Source of the DNA: Saprospiraceae bacterium | GTDB taxonomy: Bacteria > Bacteroidota > Bacteroidia > Chitinophagales > Saprospiraceae | Length of the DNA: 64,000 nt | Direction: 5' to 3' | NCBI GenBank assembly: GCA_028285085.1 | Contig: JANQQI010000053.1 | Coordinates: forward strand, 61,524 to 125,523 | Part shown: one piece after another, positions 53,392-62,954 of the stretch | Numbering within the stretch: the stretch's first letter is position 1 | Layout of the letters: each line of letters begins with the position of its first letter | Position numbers and translations under genes: made by a program | The notes under the pieces: model-generated | Database searches by the model: none | The model's input: the letters and a program-made list of their open reading frames with translations, nothing else | Told to the model about the DNA's origin: nothing

Positions 53392-56184
53392 TTACTTGGA
53401 TGGGCTATCTGAATGATCAGTCTGCATTTGCTCCAACATCGCTTTCAGTTCGACGTATTGGGATTCGATCTGGCCAACAGTGCTCAAGGCAGCTTTCACT
53501 TCGTCGAGCTCCGCCTGCAAGCGTTGAATGTCCTGACTTTGTTGCTGGATAATGTCTTGCTGATCTTGGATACCTTTTACCAGCAGTGGCGTCACCGCCC
53601 CATAATCTACCGTCCAAGGATCTATTTTTGGATTTTCACCGCCTTCCTCCACTACCGTGGGAAAAACGGTGTACAATTGTTGAGCGATAAATCCCGTTTG
53701 CCGGTGACTGTCGGGGTCTACTTTGTAATTATAATCACGTACCTCGATCTTTAGAATGTCTTGCAAGCCGTACTGGGTCGGTCGGATATTTTCTTTGAGC
53801 CTAATATCCGAGGAGTTCATATAGTTGACCGATGAATTACCACCTTGACGAATGCGGCCACAGTAGTCGCCATCCGGCGATTCAAATTCTACAAAGCTGG
53901 AGCGTTGGTTACCATTATACGTACTATGTCCGGCTATGATCAATAAACCATTGTTTCGGTTGTTGTTGTTATTTTGGGTATTATCAAGGGTCATCGCAAA
54001 ATCACTCACGCCAGCACCCGCACCAAAAAAATAAGATTGACCATCCTTCATAATCCGCAAGGCGTCGGAGCGACCGTTGGCTGATGAGCCTTTTCCAACT
54101 ACCAGTATCCGATCATCATTGTCAAATCCATTCTTATTGTCTGCACTGTAGGTCGTGTTATACATACCGAGGGCAACTTCGCTAAAAGAAGAGGCGATCG
54201 TACCCGTCCCAATAGCGATGGCTTGCTCTGCTTTAGCCTCATTATCGGCCCCCATAGCAATGGCTTCTCTGTCGGTAGCGTTATTATTATCACCAATAGC
54301 GATGGTTTTAGCATCGGTCGTCTCGTTTCCTGCCCCTATGGCTACGGACAGGTTACCGCTGGTCGAATTCGAAGATCCTAAGGCGATCGAAAACCCACCA
54401 CTAGCAGTATTGGTATTACCGATGGCCGTGGAGTAATTACCCGTTGCGTCATTCTCGACCCCCATGGATATGGACCACCCACCAGAGGCTTTACTATCCT
54501 CACCTATGGCGAAAGAATAGGAGCCGATATTGCCTTCGTCCCAATCGCTTCCAGTAACTTTACCCATTCGGAAAGCCCCTTTGCTTTTATCAAAAAAGCA
54601 TTTTAGTTCGTCTCCAGAACTATGATTTAAGCTATTCGCACCTAATAAAAAGTCATCATTGTTATTCTGACTAGAAATCACGCCATTGCTAGTAGTAAAG
54701 GCCCGATTCAGGTCTACGAAGTTGCCATTGCTGATGCTTAGTTCGTCGCCAGATAAGGTAAGGGTCTGTTTAAAGCTGTTCAGATTTACCGAATTGTTAT
54801 TACTAATACTTAGGGTATTGCTGGATAGACTTAGGCTTTGTTTAAACTCGCTCAGATTCACTGTATTCCCGCTGCTGATACTTAGATTGTTGCCAGATAA
54901 GCCTAAGTCCTGTTTGAAGTCACTTAGATTGACCGTTTTTGGCGTATCGCCGTCGCTTTCCAGAGACAGTTGTAGAATATCAGCGTTGGATAGGTTGAAA
55001 ACATCGATCTTTTGGTCGTCGGTATTATCTTTATAGCTGCTCAGATTCACCGTTTTGGGGGTATCTTCGTCGCTCTCCAATGAGAGTTGTAGATTATCGT
55101 TCACTAGGCTAAACAGGTCGATTTTTTGATCATCGGTATTGTCCATAAAGCCGTTTAAATCTACCATTTCCGAGCCTTGCCCATCTCCTTTTAAAGATAG
55201 CTCCAAAAGCGTCCCATCCAGTCGGAGGGTGTCGATCGTTTGCTTATCCGTAGGGGCCGTTATCTGATAAGTCCCATCCACAAAAAATAGGGTATCGACT
55301 TTGCTAATGCTAATACCTACCGTGATAGGGTCTGCGGCAACTAGATTGGTTTCGATAATGGATTGTATGACAGGTACCGTCTCGTAATACGTCTTGAAGG
55401 TATAGTCGATACCTCCAAGTTCGGTATTACCTCCAGGGTATGGGTTATTAGTTCGGCATTTAAGGGCAAAGCTTCCGCTGCCGGTCGTCTCCCGAATTGA
55501 AAAGGTATAACGGACGCCTGCCGTTAGATAGATTTGTTCGTTGGAAAGATCAAAATTATGCCAAGGCGTAGCCATGCTATCAACGACTCCTTGATAAATC
55601 AGGATTCCGGTGGTATCTCCTCCTTCAAATACCCGCAAGTCACCTTGATTGAAGGCACCCGAACTGAGCACACGTAAATCAATTTGAGTCAATTTTCCCG
55701 TCTTTGTTGGGGTGAAGGATTGATACATGGCCGTAAGATTCAACCGGTTACTATTGCTGAGCTCTTGAACTACATCTAGTCCTGCCTCTACAAGTGTATC
55801 CACGTACTGTAAGCCCGTTTCATTCAGATTGCGAAGCGAAGAAACGGCAATTCCATCTCCGTTTTCGATCAAAATGGAATCTTGAGTCACCGAAAGATTT
55901 TGGGCATCACGACCTGTCACCTCACGCCAAGTGGTTGAGAAAAACCAAAAGCTATTGGTGGTCATATCAAATACCATCAGCCCGGTTGCTGGGTTACCGA
56001 TATTCTCCCGTTCGGTACTGCTCATTCTAGGGATAAGTATTCCTTTGCTCGTACTACTAATGTCGAGTAGGGCCGAGGTATCAGGATCGGCCCCGTTGGC
56101 GTTAATACCGATTTGCGCGGTACTGTAAGTGACAGTAATAATCACCAATAGCACGGCTAATTGTATTTTTTTAAAGAAAGACAT
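53392..56184 (-). CDS. Exported fibre protein with YadA-head repeats and S74 autoprotease chaperone
   Basis: 930 residues. The signal peptide (VLLVIITVTYSTAQ) leads to the N-terminal module shared by four proteins of the operon (LLDISSTSKGILIPRMSSTE, NPATGLMVFD). A jelly-roll-like domain follows (about 140-260), then DNTDDQKID-type repeats (about 330-480). YadA-head-like repeats with the AIG/ALG pattern (SFAIGEDSKASGG, STAIGNTNTASGG, SIALGSSN, SVAIGAGN, TIAIGDNN) lie at about 550-680. The C-terminal S74 intramolecular chaperone has SSDIRLKENI with Ser at about 792 and Lys five residues on, then GFIAQQLYTVFP, and ends in a coiled coil (IIQQQSQDIQRLQAELDEVK). S74 domains trimerise fibres and cut themselves off. 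Confidence 0.9.
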   Translation of the reverse strand: MSFFKKIQLAVLLVIITVTYSTAQIGINANGADPDTSALLDISSTSKGILIPRMSSTERENIGNPATGLMVFDMTTNSFWFFSTTWREVTGRDAQNLSVTQDSILIENGDGIAVSSLRNLNETGLQYVDTLVEAGLDVVQELSNSNRLNLTAMYQSFTPTKTGKLTQIDLRVLSSGAFNQGDLRVFEGGDTTGILIYQGVVDSMATPWHNFDLSNEQIYLTAGVRYTFSIRETTGSGSFALKCRTNNPYPGGNTELGGIDYTFKTYYETVPVIQSIIETNLVAADPITVGISISKVDTLFFVDGTYQITAPTDKQTIDTLRLDGTLLELSLKGDGQGSEMVDLNGFMDNTDDQKIDLFSLVNDNLQLSLESDEDTPKTVNLSSYKDNTDDQKIDVFNLSNADILQLSLESDGDTPKTVNLSDFKQDLGLSGNNLSISSGNTVNLSEFKQSLSLSSNTLSISNNNSVNLNSFKQTLTLSGDELSISNGNFVDLNRAFTTSNGVISSQNNNDDFLLGANSLNHSSGDELKCFFDKSKGAFRMGKVTGSDWDEGNIGSYSFAIGEDSKASGGWSISMGVENDATGNYSTAIGNTNTASGGFSIALGSSNSTSGNLSVAIGAGNETTDAKTIAIGDNNNATDREAIAMGADNEAKAEQAIAIGTGTIASSFSEVALGMYNTTYSADNKNGFDNDDRILVVGKGSSANGRSDALRIMKDGQSYFFGAGAGVSDFAMTLDNTQNNNNNRNNGLLIIAGHSTYNGNQRSSFVEFESPDGDYCGRIRQGGNSSVNYMNSSDIRLKENIRPTQYGLQDILKIEVRDYNYKVDPDSHRQTGFIAQQLYTVFPTVVEEGGENPKIDPWTVDYGAVTPLLVKGIQDQQDIIQQQSQDIQRLQAELDEVKAALSTVGQIESQYVELKAMLEQMQTDHSDSPSK
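54690..55210 (-). repeat. In-gene repeats encoding DNTDDQKID / VNLS(S/D)xK units
   Basis: Tandem in-frame units of about 100-115 bases in the fibre gene encode NTDDQKID..LS...LQLSLESD.DTPKTVNLS and related shorter units (LS.N.LSIS..N.VNL..FKQ). Nucleotide and protein copies are close, indicating recent duplication. The same unit type occurs at 57415-58075. Confidence 0.75.
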
Positions 56185-56210
56185 GATTCGATTTTAGTTA
56201 AATGGGTATA

Positions 56211-59200
56211 TTATTCTGCTTTGATAATGAAATTGATGGGATAGTAGGGCGGCATATTATTATGAGGCTGATTACCACCTTGGCCAGCCGTATTGCCGGT
56301 GATTGTGGTATAATTATATAGCTTGGCATCACCTCCATCTCTCTTGTCTTGGGTACCAGTGCCGTTTTCGGATAGATACGGCTGACTCGTTTTCAGCGTA
56401 CCCGCAGCGTGACTATGGGCAGGCATTTCGGCTATAGTCAGGGCATGCGTTTCTTCCCCTCCGGTTACGCCGATATTATAGACCGTTCCATTACTGGAAT
56501 TCGTATTGATACCCAAGGGGAATCGACCTCTAAAATCGGGGGTATTAGAACCTCCTAATAAAGCAGCTAACTCATCGTATATATCATCATTAAATGATCG
56601 TCCGTCACACACTATCCATCCGCTAGGGGCATTATTACTAGGCCACATGATGATGGTACCAATGGGGACAATATTGGTCAAACTAGACCCATCTCCCTCA
56701 AAACTCGTCGCGGAGACGGTGCCGTTGACCTCTAATTCGTCCGACGGATTTGCTACGCCGATGCCTACTTTTCCCGCATTGCTGATTCTTATGCCTTCGT
56801 CCGCACCATCATTAGAGATCCAGTGATTCCCCAATTTTATATTATTCCCCATATTTAACATCCCAATTATATCTACCCCACTGGTTACATCTAATTCTCC
56901 CTTTATCTCTACGTTGCCGTTATCCTCAATCTTTAATCCTTCATTTCCACCATCATTAGATAGCCAATGGCCATTTAACTCTATATTATCACCAGCGACG
57001 ATGGCCGCCCCGACTTCTAAGCCACCACTCATTTGGACATTTCCGAGATCGGTTATTTGAATGCCTTCGTTGTCCCCATCGCCGGATATCCAGTGATCAT
57101 CAATCACGATATTATCATTCATCAACAGAGTACCATCAACCTCTAGCACACCACTCGTAGTGACTAATCCATCAGTGCCTACAAAAAAGCCTTCGTTGTC
57201 GCCGTCATTAGAGATCCAGTTACCTTGTGTGATGAGGTTACCCGAGAAGGTTGTATTTCCACTGTTGTCGATGGAAATGCCTTCGTTCTCCCCATTGTTG
57301 GAAAGCCAATTGTCAGAAAGAGAAATATTCTGGGTAGCGCTGTGATTACCGAGATTATCTTTTAGTGTGGACAGGTTGACAGCGATATCTTCTACGCCAT
57401 CATTTTCTAGCGATAGGCGTAAAGAATCACCGGAAAGAGAAAACACATCAATCTTTTGGTCGTCGGTATTGTCTTTATAGCTGCTTAGATTGACTACTTT
57501 GGGATTGTCACCGTCACTTTCCAGAGAGAGTTCAAGATTATCGTTCGATAGGGTAAATACGTCAATTTTTTGGTCATCAGTATTGTCCAGAAACCCATTT
57601 AAATCTAACTTTTCCGAAGCCTGTCCATCCCCTTCCAGAGATAATTCTAAGAGCGTCCCGTCCAATCTGAGGGTGTCGATCGTTTGATGGTCCGTATTGT
57701 CTAAATAACTGTTTAAACTCACCGTATTTGAACCACCTGAAATAGACAAAGTATCGTTAGAAAGAGACAATTCCTGATGGTCAGAGTTATCCAAAAAGGG
57801 GCTCAAATCAACAGCTTGGGCAGCCGTTCCGTCATTTTCCAAAGAGAGTTGTAAATTATTGCCCTGCAGCCTTAAGGTATCGATCTTTTGCGCATCGGTA
57901 TTATCTAAATAACCGCTCAAATCTACGCCACTGCTATTAACTAAGTGCAAGCTGTCATTTGAAAATGTCAATTGCTGTGCATCGGTATTATCTAAATAAT
58001 AACTTAAATCCACCGCGTTCCCATTTTCAATACTTAAGTCATGGTTAGATAAAGTCAAGGTTTGATCATCGGTATTGGGATTTTCGTATTCCACGATTTC
58101 ACCGGTCATCGGACTAATCCCTACGATAGCATCACAAGTCAAATTAATAGCTTTTAAATCTAGAGTTAATCCATCAAGGATATAGGCACAATTATCTATC
58201 ACCATAATACGTCTTGGAAAAGTGCCTATGTCAAGGGTTGCTTCAACCGAAATATTCGCAAAATCACTAATGTTGACAATCATCAAATCATCCGCATCTG
58301 AATCAACGATATACGCATAATCACCAATCACTTGAATACCGTGTGGACTCGGACTAATATTTTGACTAATGGCTAAAGTCGGATTAGCGGGATTGCTAAC
58401 GTCATAGATGTTAATGTCATTTCCATAAGTATCGGTGATATAAACATAATCACCGACGGCATCTAAACCTTCTGGATGCGTTTGGAGATCAATAGCCCCT
58501 TGATACGTTGGATTCGTAGGGTTACTAATATCCACAACCATTAAGCTTTCTGTGTAACTCTCTTCAATGATGTAGGCATAATTGCCTTCTATCTTCAAAA
58601 AAGTTGGATTAAGCTCAATGCCCACACTCCCGACAATAGTTGGACTTGCAGGATTACTAATGTCAATCACTTTTAACTCGGCATCCCCATTATCAACGAC
58701 ATAAGCATAATTGCCTTTGATCTCTATTCGAGCAGGTCTATCAATTGTTATAGTGGTTACGATACTGATTGCGGTCGGGTTACTAATATCCAACACGTGA
58801 AAACTATTAGAAGAAAATGGCTCGATTAAGAAGGCATAATTTCCCGAAACTGCTATATCTATAGGTTTTGTAAAACTAAGTTGATTGACTAGAGAAAGGG
58901 TATTCGGATTACTAATATCAACCACCCTTAAACTACCATCTAATAAATCCGCTACATAAGCGTAATTACCTTTTATATCAAAATTAAAAGGTGATGCACC
59001 CAGACCTAATGCCCCCTTCTGTTCTAAACAAGAAAAATCTAAGGTCGAATTGGGGATCAGATCGGTCGCGCTGAGCGGTCTTGAAGTATTCCGAATTTCA
59101 TTCCATTGACTATTATCGTAGTACCAAAAACTAACCGTCGTCGTGTCATAAACCAATAAACCACTGGCAGGAGCATTAATGGTCTCCCGATCACTCGTCG

Positions 59201-59363
59201 ACATTCGAGGAACCAACATACCCTTATCGGTGCTGGTAACATCTAACATCGCCGAGGAGTCCGGTTCGGAGCCGTCATTGTTGATACTAATCTGAGCCGA
59301 GCTGTAGGAAAGGGCAATGATAGTGAGTAGGATCAAGAGGCCTACCTTATTAATATAGTGCAT
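56211..59363 (-). CDS. Exported LVIVD propeller fused to fibre shaft and phage tail-collar domain
   Basis: 1050 residues. After the signal peptide (IALSYSSAQ) and the shared N-terminal module (MLDVTSTDKGMLVPRMS), residues about 110-415 hold seven LVIVD repeats (patterns GNYAYVVD...LKVIDISNP), the right number for one propeller. Then come DNTD-type repeats (about 430-690), five shaft repeats containing W(I/L)S.(D/N)G..EG (about 690-880), and a phage tail-collar domain at the end (VPIGTIIMWPSNNAPSGWIV, FRGRFPLG, EMPAHSHAAG, HNNMPPYYPINFIIKAE). Collar domains cap phage short tail fibres and trimerise. It resembles a bacterial fibre built from phage parts. Receptor or function unknown. Confidence 0.9.
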   Translation of the reverse strand: MHYINKVGLLILLTIIALSYSSAQISINNDGSEPDSSAMLDVTSTDKGMLVPRMSTSDRETINAPASGLLVYDTTTVSFWYYDNSQWNEIRNTSRPLSATDLIPNSTLDFSCLEQKGALGLGASPFNFDIKGNYAYVADLLDGSLRVVDISNPNTLSLVNQLSFTKPIDIAVSGNYAFLIEPFSSNSFHVLDISNPTAISIVTTITIDRPARIEIKGNYAYVVDNGDAELKVIDISNPASPTIVGSVGIELNPTFLKIEGNYAYIIEESYTESLMVVDISNPTNPTYQGAIDLQTHPEGLDAVGDYVYITDTYGNDINIYDVSNPANPTLAISQNISPSPHGIQVIGDYAYIVDSDADDLMIVNISDFANISVEATLDIGTFPRRIMVIDNCAYILDGLTLDLKAINLTCDAIVGISPMTGEIVEYENPNTDDQTLTLSNHDLSIENGNAVDLSYYLDNTDAQQLTFSNDSLHLVNSSGVDLSGYLDNTDAQKIDTLRLQGNNLQLSLENDGTAAQAVDLSPFLDNSDHQELSLSNDTLSISGGSNTVSLNSYLDNTDHQTIDTLRLDGTLLELSLEGDGQASEKLDLNGFLDNTDDQKIDVFTLSNDNLELSLESDGDNPKVVNLSSYKDNTDDQKIDVFSLSGDSLRLSLENDGVEDIAVNLSTLKDNLGNHSATQNISLSDNWLSNNGENEGISIDNSGNTTFSGNLITQGNWISNDGDNEGFFVGTDGLVTTSGVLEVDGTLLMNDNIVIDDHWISGDGDNEGIQITDLGNVQMSGGLEVGAAIVAGDNIELNGHWLSNDGGNEGLKIEDNGNVEIKGELDVTSGVDIIGMLNMGNNIKLGNHWISNDGADEGIRISNAGKVGIGVANPSDELEVNGTVSATSFEGDGSSLTNIVPIGTIIMWPSNNAPSGWIVCDGRSFNDDIYDELAALLGGSNTPDFRGRFPLGINTNSSNGTVYNIGVTGGEETHALTIAEMPAHSHAAGTLKTSQPYLSENGTGTQDKRDGGDAKLYNYTTITGNTAGQGGNQPHNNMPPYYPINFIIKAE
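57415..58075 (-). repeat. In-gene repeats encoding DNTD(D/H/A)Q units
   Basis: About six tandem units of roughly 110 bases encoding L.NT D.Q.ID.L.L.GN.L.LSLE.DG...KV(D/N)LS-type sequence (for example DNTDHQTIDTLRLDGTLLEL). Units are near-identical in places to those in the neighbouring fibre gene, which makes recombination between genes likely. Confidence 0.75.
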
Positions 59364-59378
59364 GGGTTATTTTTTTAA

Positions 59379-61058
59379 TTATTGGGCCTTGATGATAAAG
59401 TTGATGGTGTAAAAAGGCGGCATGTTGTTGTGAGACTGATCGCCCCCGACCGAGGCCGTACTTCCAGTGAGGGAGCTGTATGCGTACAATTTATCGTCTC
59501 CTCCGTCTCTTTGATCGTGGTTTCCAGATCCTTCTTCTGATAGGTAGGCTTCGTTCGTTTTTAAGCTGCCCACTGCATGATTATGGCTAGGCATCTCATT
59601 AATGGTTAGTGCATGTTTTTCTTCCCCGCCGGTACTACTTAGACCATGAGTCGTAGCGCCACTGGTCCCACTGTTACCTGCCCCAAGCGGAAAGCGGCCG
59701 TTAAAGTTGGGTAAGGTGTTGCCACCGAGCACTGTAACTAAATTTGGATAGGTGCTAGAGGAAAAAGAAGTCCCATTACAAATCAACCAACCGGGTGGTG
59801 GCGTGGCGTTCGGCCACATACGAATAGTGCCGACGGGAGCTAAACTGGATAAGTCTAGCGTCCTGGTATTCTCTCCATCGCCTTGCACAGAAATTTCCAA
59901 GGTCGAACCGTTGAGATTTAGCACATCTATTTTTTGCTGGTCGGTATTAATAGCTGCTAGATCAAGCGTCTGATCGATTGGACCATCATCTTCCAGAGAA
60001 ATCTCCAGAGTCGTCTCATTGAGGTTGAGTTGATCAATGACTTGGTCGTCCGTATTTTCGGCGACATCTTGCCAGTTGAGGCTGCCGTTCCCGTCAGAGA
60101 CAAGGACTTGATCTGTGCTGCCATCTTCTCGTGGTATGGTATAGCCACCTACATCAATCCCCGAGTTATCAATCGTCAAAAAATTGTCTGTAACACTGCC
60201 CAGAAGAAATATTTTAAAAGTAAGATCAGAGGCAGCTGATAAGTTACTAATCCCCCCTGGATATTCATCGGAATCAGTATTGTGAAAACGCCATCTAAAC
60301 GCATTCGGTAAATGGATGGTGTATTTCTGATTGGCGATTTGATCATATACCAGATTAAAGCTTATTTCACCGCCTCCGGTAACATCTTTTTCGTCAGATG
60401 CCAGCATGGTTCCGGCAGTGCCTTCACCTTCATAAATGATCGCTTCTCTAGTGCCTGTGGCATCACCACTAAAAATCAATTTCACTTTCACGACTGTTCC
60501 TGACGCTAGTGCCGTATAGGACTGCCATCGGGTATTAACCGCCCCTACTTGACTATTTCGATCAGTGGCCTCAGCATCTGCAATAAATGTGGTGTCTCGA
60601 TAAACCAGGAAATCAAATTGTGCACTTGGCGCGATACCAAATCCGATGTTTCCACCGACATCGACAAAGATACCTTCGTCGTCACCGTCTCCCGAGAGAT
60701 AGCGGTCATCAAGACGGATATTTTGAGTGGCGCGATGATCGCCGAGGTTATCCCCTTCGGTATTGATTTCCTGCCAGCCACCGGAATAGAACCAGAAATT
60801 ATTGGTCGAATTATCAAATACCATGAGTCCTGTCGCTGGATTTTCGATAGCTTCCCGGGCCAGGCTATCCATTCTTGGGATAAGCATCCCCCGGTCGGTA
60901 CTAGTGATGTCCAATACCGCCGAGGAATCTGACATGGAACCGTCAGTGTTAATACTAATTTGGGCCGAGCTAGAGGAAAGCGCGATCACAAATAGTAGGG
61001 TCATCCCTACCAATTTCTTCAAGCGTAGCATACGCTTTATCAGGTTACAATGGAGCAT
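59379..61058 (-). CDS. Exported short fibre with tail-collar domain, copy 2
   Basis: 559 residues from ATG 61058; an in-frame ATG at 61031 (nine residues later) is also possible and may be truer to the signal peptide (TLLFVIALSSSSAQ). The shared N-terminal module (AVLDITSTDRGMLIPRMDSL, NPATGLMVFD) is followed by one shaft repeat (LSGDGDDEGIFVDVGGN), a beta-sandwich (about 165-290: WQSYTALASGTVVKVKLIFS, YEGEGTAGTML, RWRFHNTDSDEYPGG), two TDDQ.ID repeats, and a collar domain (APVGTIRMWPNATPPPGWLI, FNGRFPLGAGNSG, EMPSHNHAVG, NFIIKAQ). Very similar throughout to the next upstream gene, so they are tandem duplicates. Confidence 0.9.
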   Translation of the reverse strand: MLHCNLIKRMLRLKKLVGMTLLFVIALSSSSAQISINTDGSMSDSSAVLDITSTDRGMLIPRMDSLAREAIENPATGLMVFDNSTNNFWFYSGGWQEINTEGDNLGDHRATQNIRLDDRYLSGDGDDEGIFVDVGGNIGFGIAPSAQFDFLVYRDTTFIADAEATDRNSQVGAVNTRWQSYTALASGTVVKVKLIFSGDATGTREAIIYEGEGTAGTMLASDEKDVTGGGEISFNLVYDQIANQKYTIHLPNAFRWRFHNTDSDEYPGGISNLSAASDLTFKIFLLGSVTDNFLTIDNSGIDVGGYTIPREDGSTDQVLVSDGNGSLNWQDVAENTDDQVIDQLNLNETTLEISLEDDGPIDQTLDLAAINTDQQKIDVLNLNGSTLEISVQGDGENTRTLDLSSLAPVGTIRMWPNATPPPGWLICNGTSFSSSTYPNLVTVLGGNTLPNFNGRFPLGAGNSGTSGATTHGLSSTGGEEKHALTINEMPSHNHAVGSLKTNEAYLSEEGSGNHDQRDGGDDKLYAYSSLTGSTASVGGDQSHNNMPPFYTINFIIKAQ

Positions 61059-61072
61059 CGTCGGTTTATTGA

Positions 61073-62728
61073 TTATTGCGCTTTGATAATGAAATTGATG
61101 GTATAGAAGGGCGGCATATTATTGTGCGGCTGGTTGCCGCCTCTAGAAGCGGTACTCCCCGAAATGGCGTTGTATTCGTACAATTTATTATCGCCTCCAT
61201 CTCTTTTGTCTTGGGCGCCGCTACCATACTGCGAGAGGTAAGGTTGGCTGGTAGATAGCGTACCAGCCCCGTGATTATGGCTGGGCATTTCACTAATGCT
61301 TAGCGTATGTGTTTCTGTCCCACCGTTAGATCCAAGACCATGAGAGGTAGACCCACTGGTACCACTATTGCCGACACCCAGCGGAAAACGGCCGTTAAAG
61401 TTGGGTAAGGTCGTGCCTCCAAGTACTGTAGCTAAATCGGGATACGTGCCGGAGGAAAAGGATGAGCCATTGCAGATCAGCCAGCCGGATGGCGGCGTAC
61501 TGGTCGGCCACATTTGGATCGTACCGACAGGGGCAAAGATGGATAAGTCCAGCGTCTTGGTATTTTCACCATCGCCTTGCAGGGAAATTTCCAGCGTAGC
61601 GCCGTTGAGGTTGAGTACATCTATTTTTTGCTGGTCGGTGTTGATATCGGCCAGATCAAGCGTTTTGGCACTTTCGTTATCTCCTTCCAGAGAAATCTCC
61701 AGCGTTGTCGCATTGAGATTGAGCGTATCAATGACTTGGTTGTCCGTATTTTCGACGACATCTTGCCAGTTCAGTATCCCACTACCATCAGAAACCAAGA
61801 ATTGATCTGTGCTACCACCTTCCAGCGGTATGGTGTAGCCCCCGGTATTGATCCCAGAGGGGTCAATCGTCACAGAGTTTCTTACAAAATCGCCCAGAAA
61901 GACTTTAAACATAAAATCAGTAGCAGCTGATACATTACTAATCCCATCCGGATATTCATCGGAGGCACTGTTGTGCAATCGCCAGCGATGCCCATCTGAC
62001 ACATAGATAGTATATTTCTGATTGGCGACCTGATCGTAGACGAGACTGAGGATGATGTCACCTCCTCCCGTAAAATCTTTTACTTGTGAAGCCAGGATGG
62101 CCCCGGTGGTACCTTCTCCTTCATAAATTCGAACTTCTCTGGTCCCCGAGTCAATGCCTGAAAAGCTTAAGACAACTTGCATTACTCTTCCTGAAGCCAG
62201 CGCCGTGTAAGACTGCCATCGGGGAACATTAATCGCCGCTCCCTGATTGTTTTGAGCAGTTGCCGCCGCATCCAGAGTCAATATGGTATCCGTGATGACC
62301 GAGAAATCAAATTGTGCACTTGGCTCAGCACCAAATCCGATGTTTCCACCGGCATCGATAAAAATGCCTTCGCTGTCACCATCCCCCGAAATATAGTGAT
62401 CATCGAGACGGATATTTTGGGTGGCGCGATGATCGCCGAGGTCATCCCCATCGGCATCAATTTCTTTCCAGCCACCGGAATAAAACCAGAAATTGTTGGT
62501 GGTAGTATCAAAGACCATTAATCCAGTTGCGGGATTCTCGACAGCCTCCCGGGCTAGGCTATCCATCCTTGGGATGAGGATCCCCCGATCGGTACTCGTG
62601 ATGTCCAATATGGCGGAGGGATCGGGTGAGGCGCCAGTCGAATTGATGGCTATTTGCGCGGTTGAATGGATACTACTTATCAATAATAGCAGCCCAGTGA
62701 GTATAGTGCTCCAAAGCGGTTGAAACAT
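61073..62728 (-). CDS. Exported short fibre with tail-collar domain, copy 1
   Basis: 551 residues, the first gene of the operon, with the same domain order as the following gene: signal peptide (ILTGLLLLISSIHSTAQ), shared N-terminal module (AILDITSTDRGILIPRMDSL), one shaft repeat (ISGDGDSEGIFIDAGGN), beta-sandwich ([31 protein letters not shown]), TDNQVID repeats and a collar domain (APVGTIQMWPTSTPPSGWLI, FNGRFPLGVGNSG, EMPSHNHGAG, NFIIKAQ). The stop is 14 bases from the start of the next gene. It is preceded by about 225 bases of AT-rich DNA that should hold the operon promoter; no convincing promoter was identified. Confidence 0.9.
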   Translation of the reverse strand: MFQPLWSTILTGLLLLISSIHSTAQIAINSTGASPDPSAILDITSTDRGILIPRMDSLAREAVENPATGLMVFDTTTNNFWFYSGGWKEIDADGDDLGDHRATQNIRLDDHYISGDGDSEGIFIDAGGNIGFGAEPSAQFDFSVITDTILTLDAAATAQNNQGAAINVPRWQSYTALASGRVMQVVLSFSGIDSGTREVRIYEGEGTTGAILASQVKDFTGGGDIILSLVYDQVANQKYTIYVSDGHRWRLHNSASDEYPDGISNVSAATDFMFKVFLGDFVRNSVTIDPSGINTGGYTIPLEGGSTDQFLVSDGSGILNWQDVVENTDNQVIDTLNLNATTLEISLEGDNESAKTLDLADINTDQQKIDVLNLNGATLEISLQGDGENTKTLDLSIFAPVGTIQMWPTSTPPSGWLICNGSSFSSGTYPDLATVLGGTTLPNFNGRFPLGVGNSGTSGSTSHGLGSNGGTETHTLSISEMPSHNHGAGTLSTSQPYLSQYGSGAQDKRDGGDNKLYEYNAISGSTASRGGNQPHNNMPPFYTINFIIKAQ

Positions 62729-62954
62729 GATTATAGGGTTTTTCTTCTGCGATGAAAATCACAACAAAGAAGAAGGGAAACGCTTCGAAGGGCAAGAAAA
62801 TCAATATCACAATCCGTTCATCTCTACACAAACGGACAAAGTGTACGCAATTGGTATTGTTATGGGATTATAGAGGTGTTTAAATATATTATTTTTTAAT
62901 ATAGAAAAATAATTTTATTCGAATCGGTAGATATTTACCCCATTTCAGCCTTGC

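Noticed and set aside
50689..62728. Prophage or contractile injection system (tail collar domains, S74 domain)
   Set aside because: All six products have signal peptides and no capsid, terminase, sheath, tube or baseplate gene is present; the phage-like parts are domains of exported proteins.
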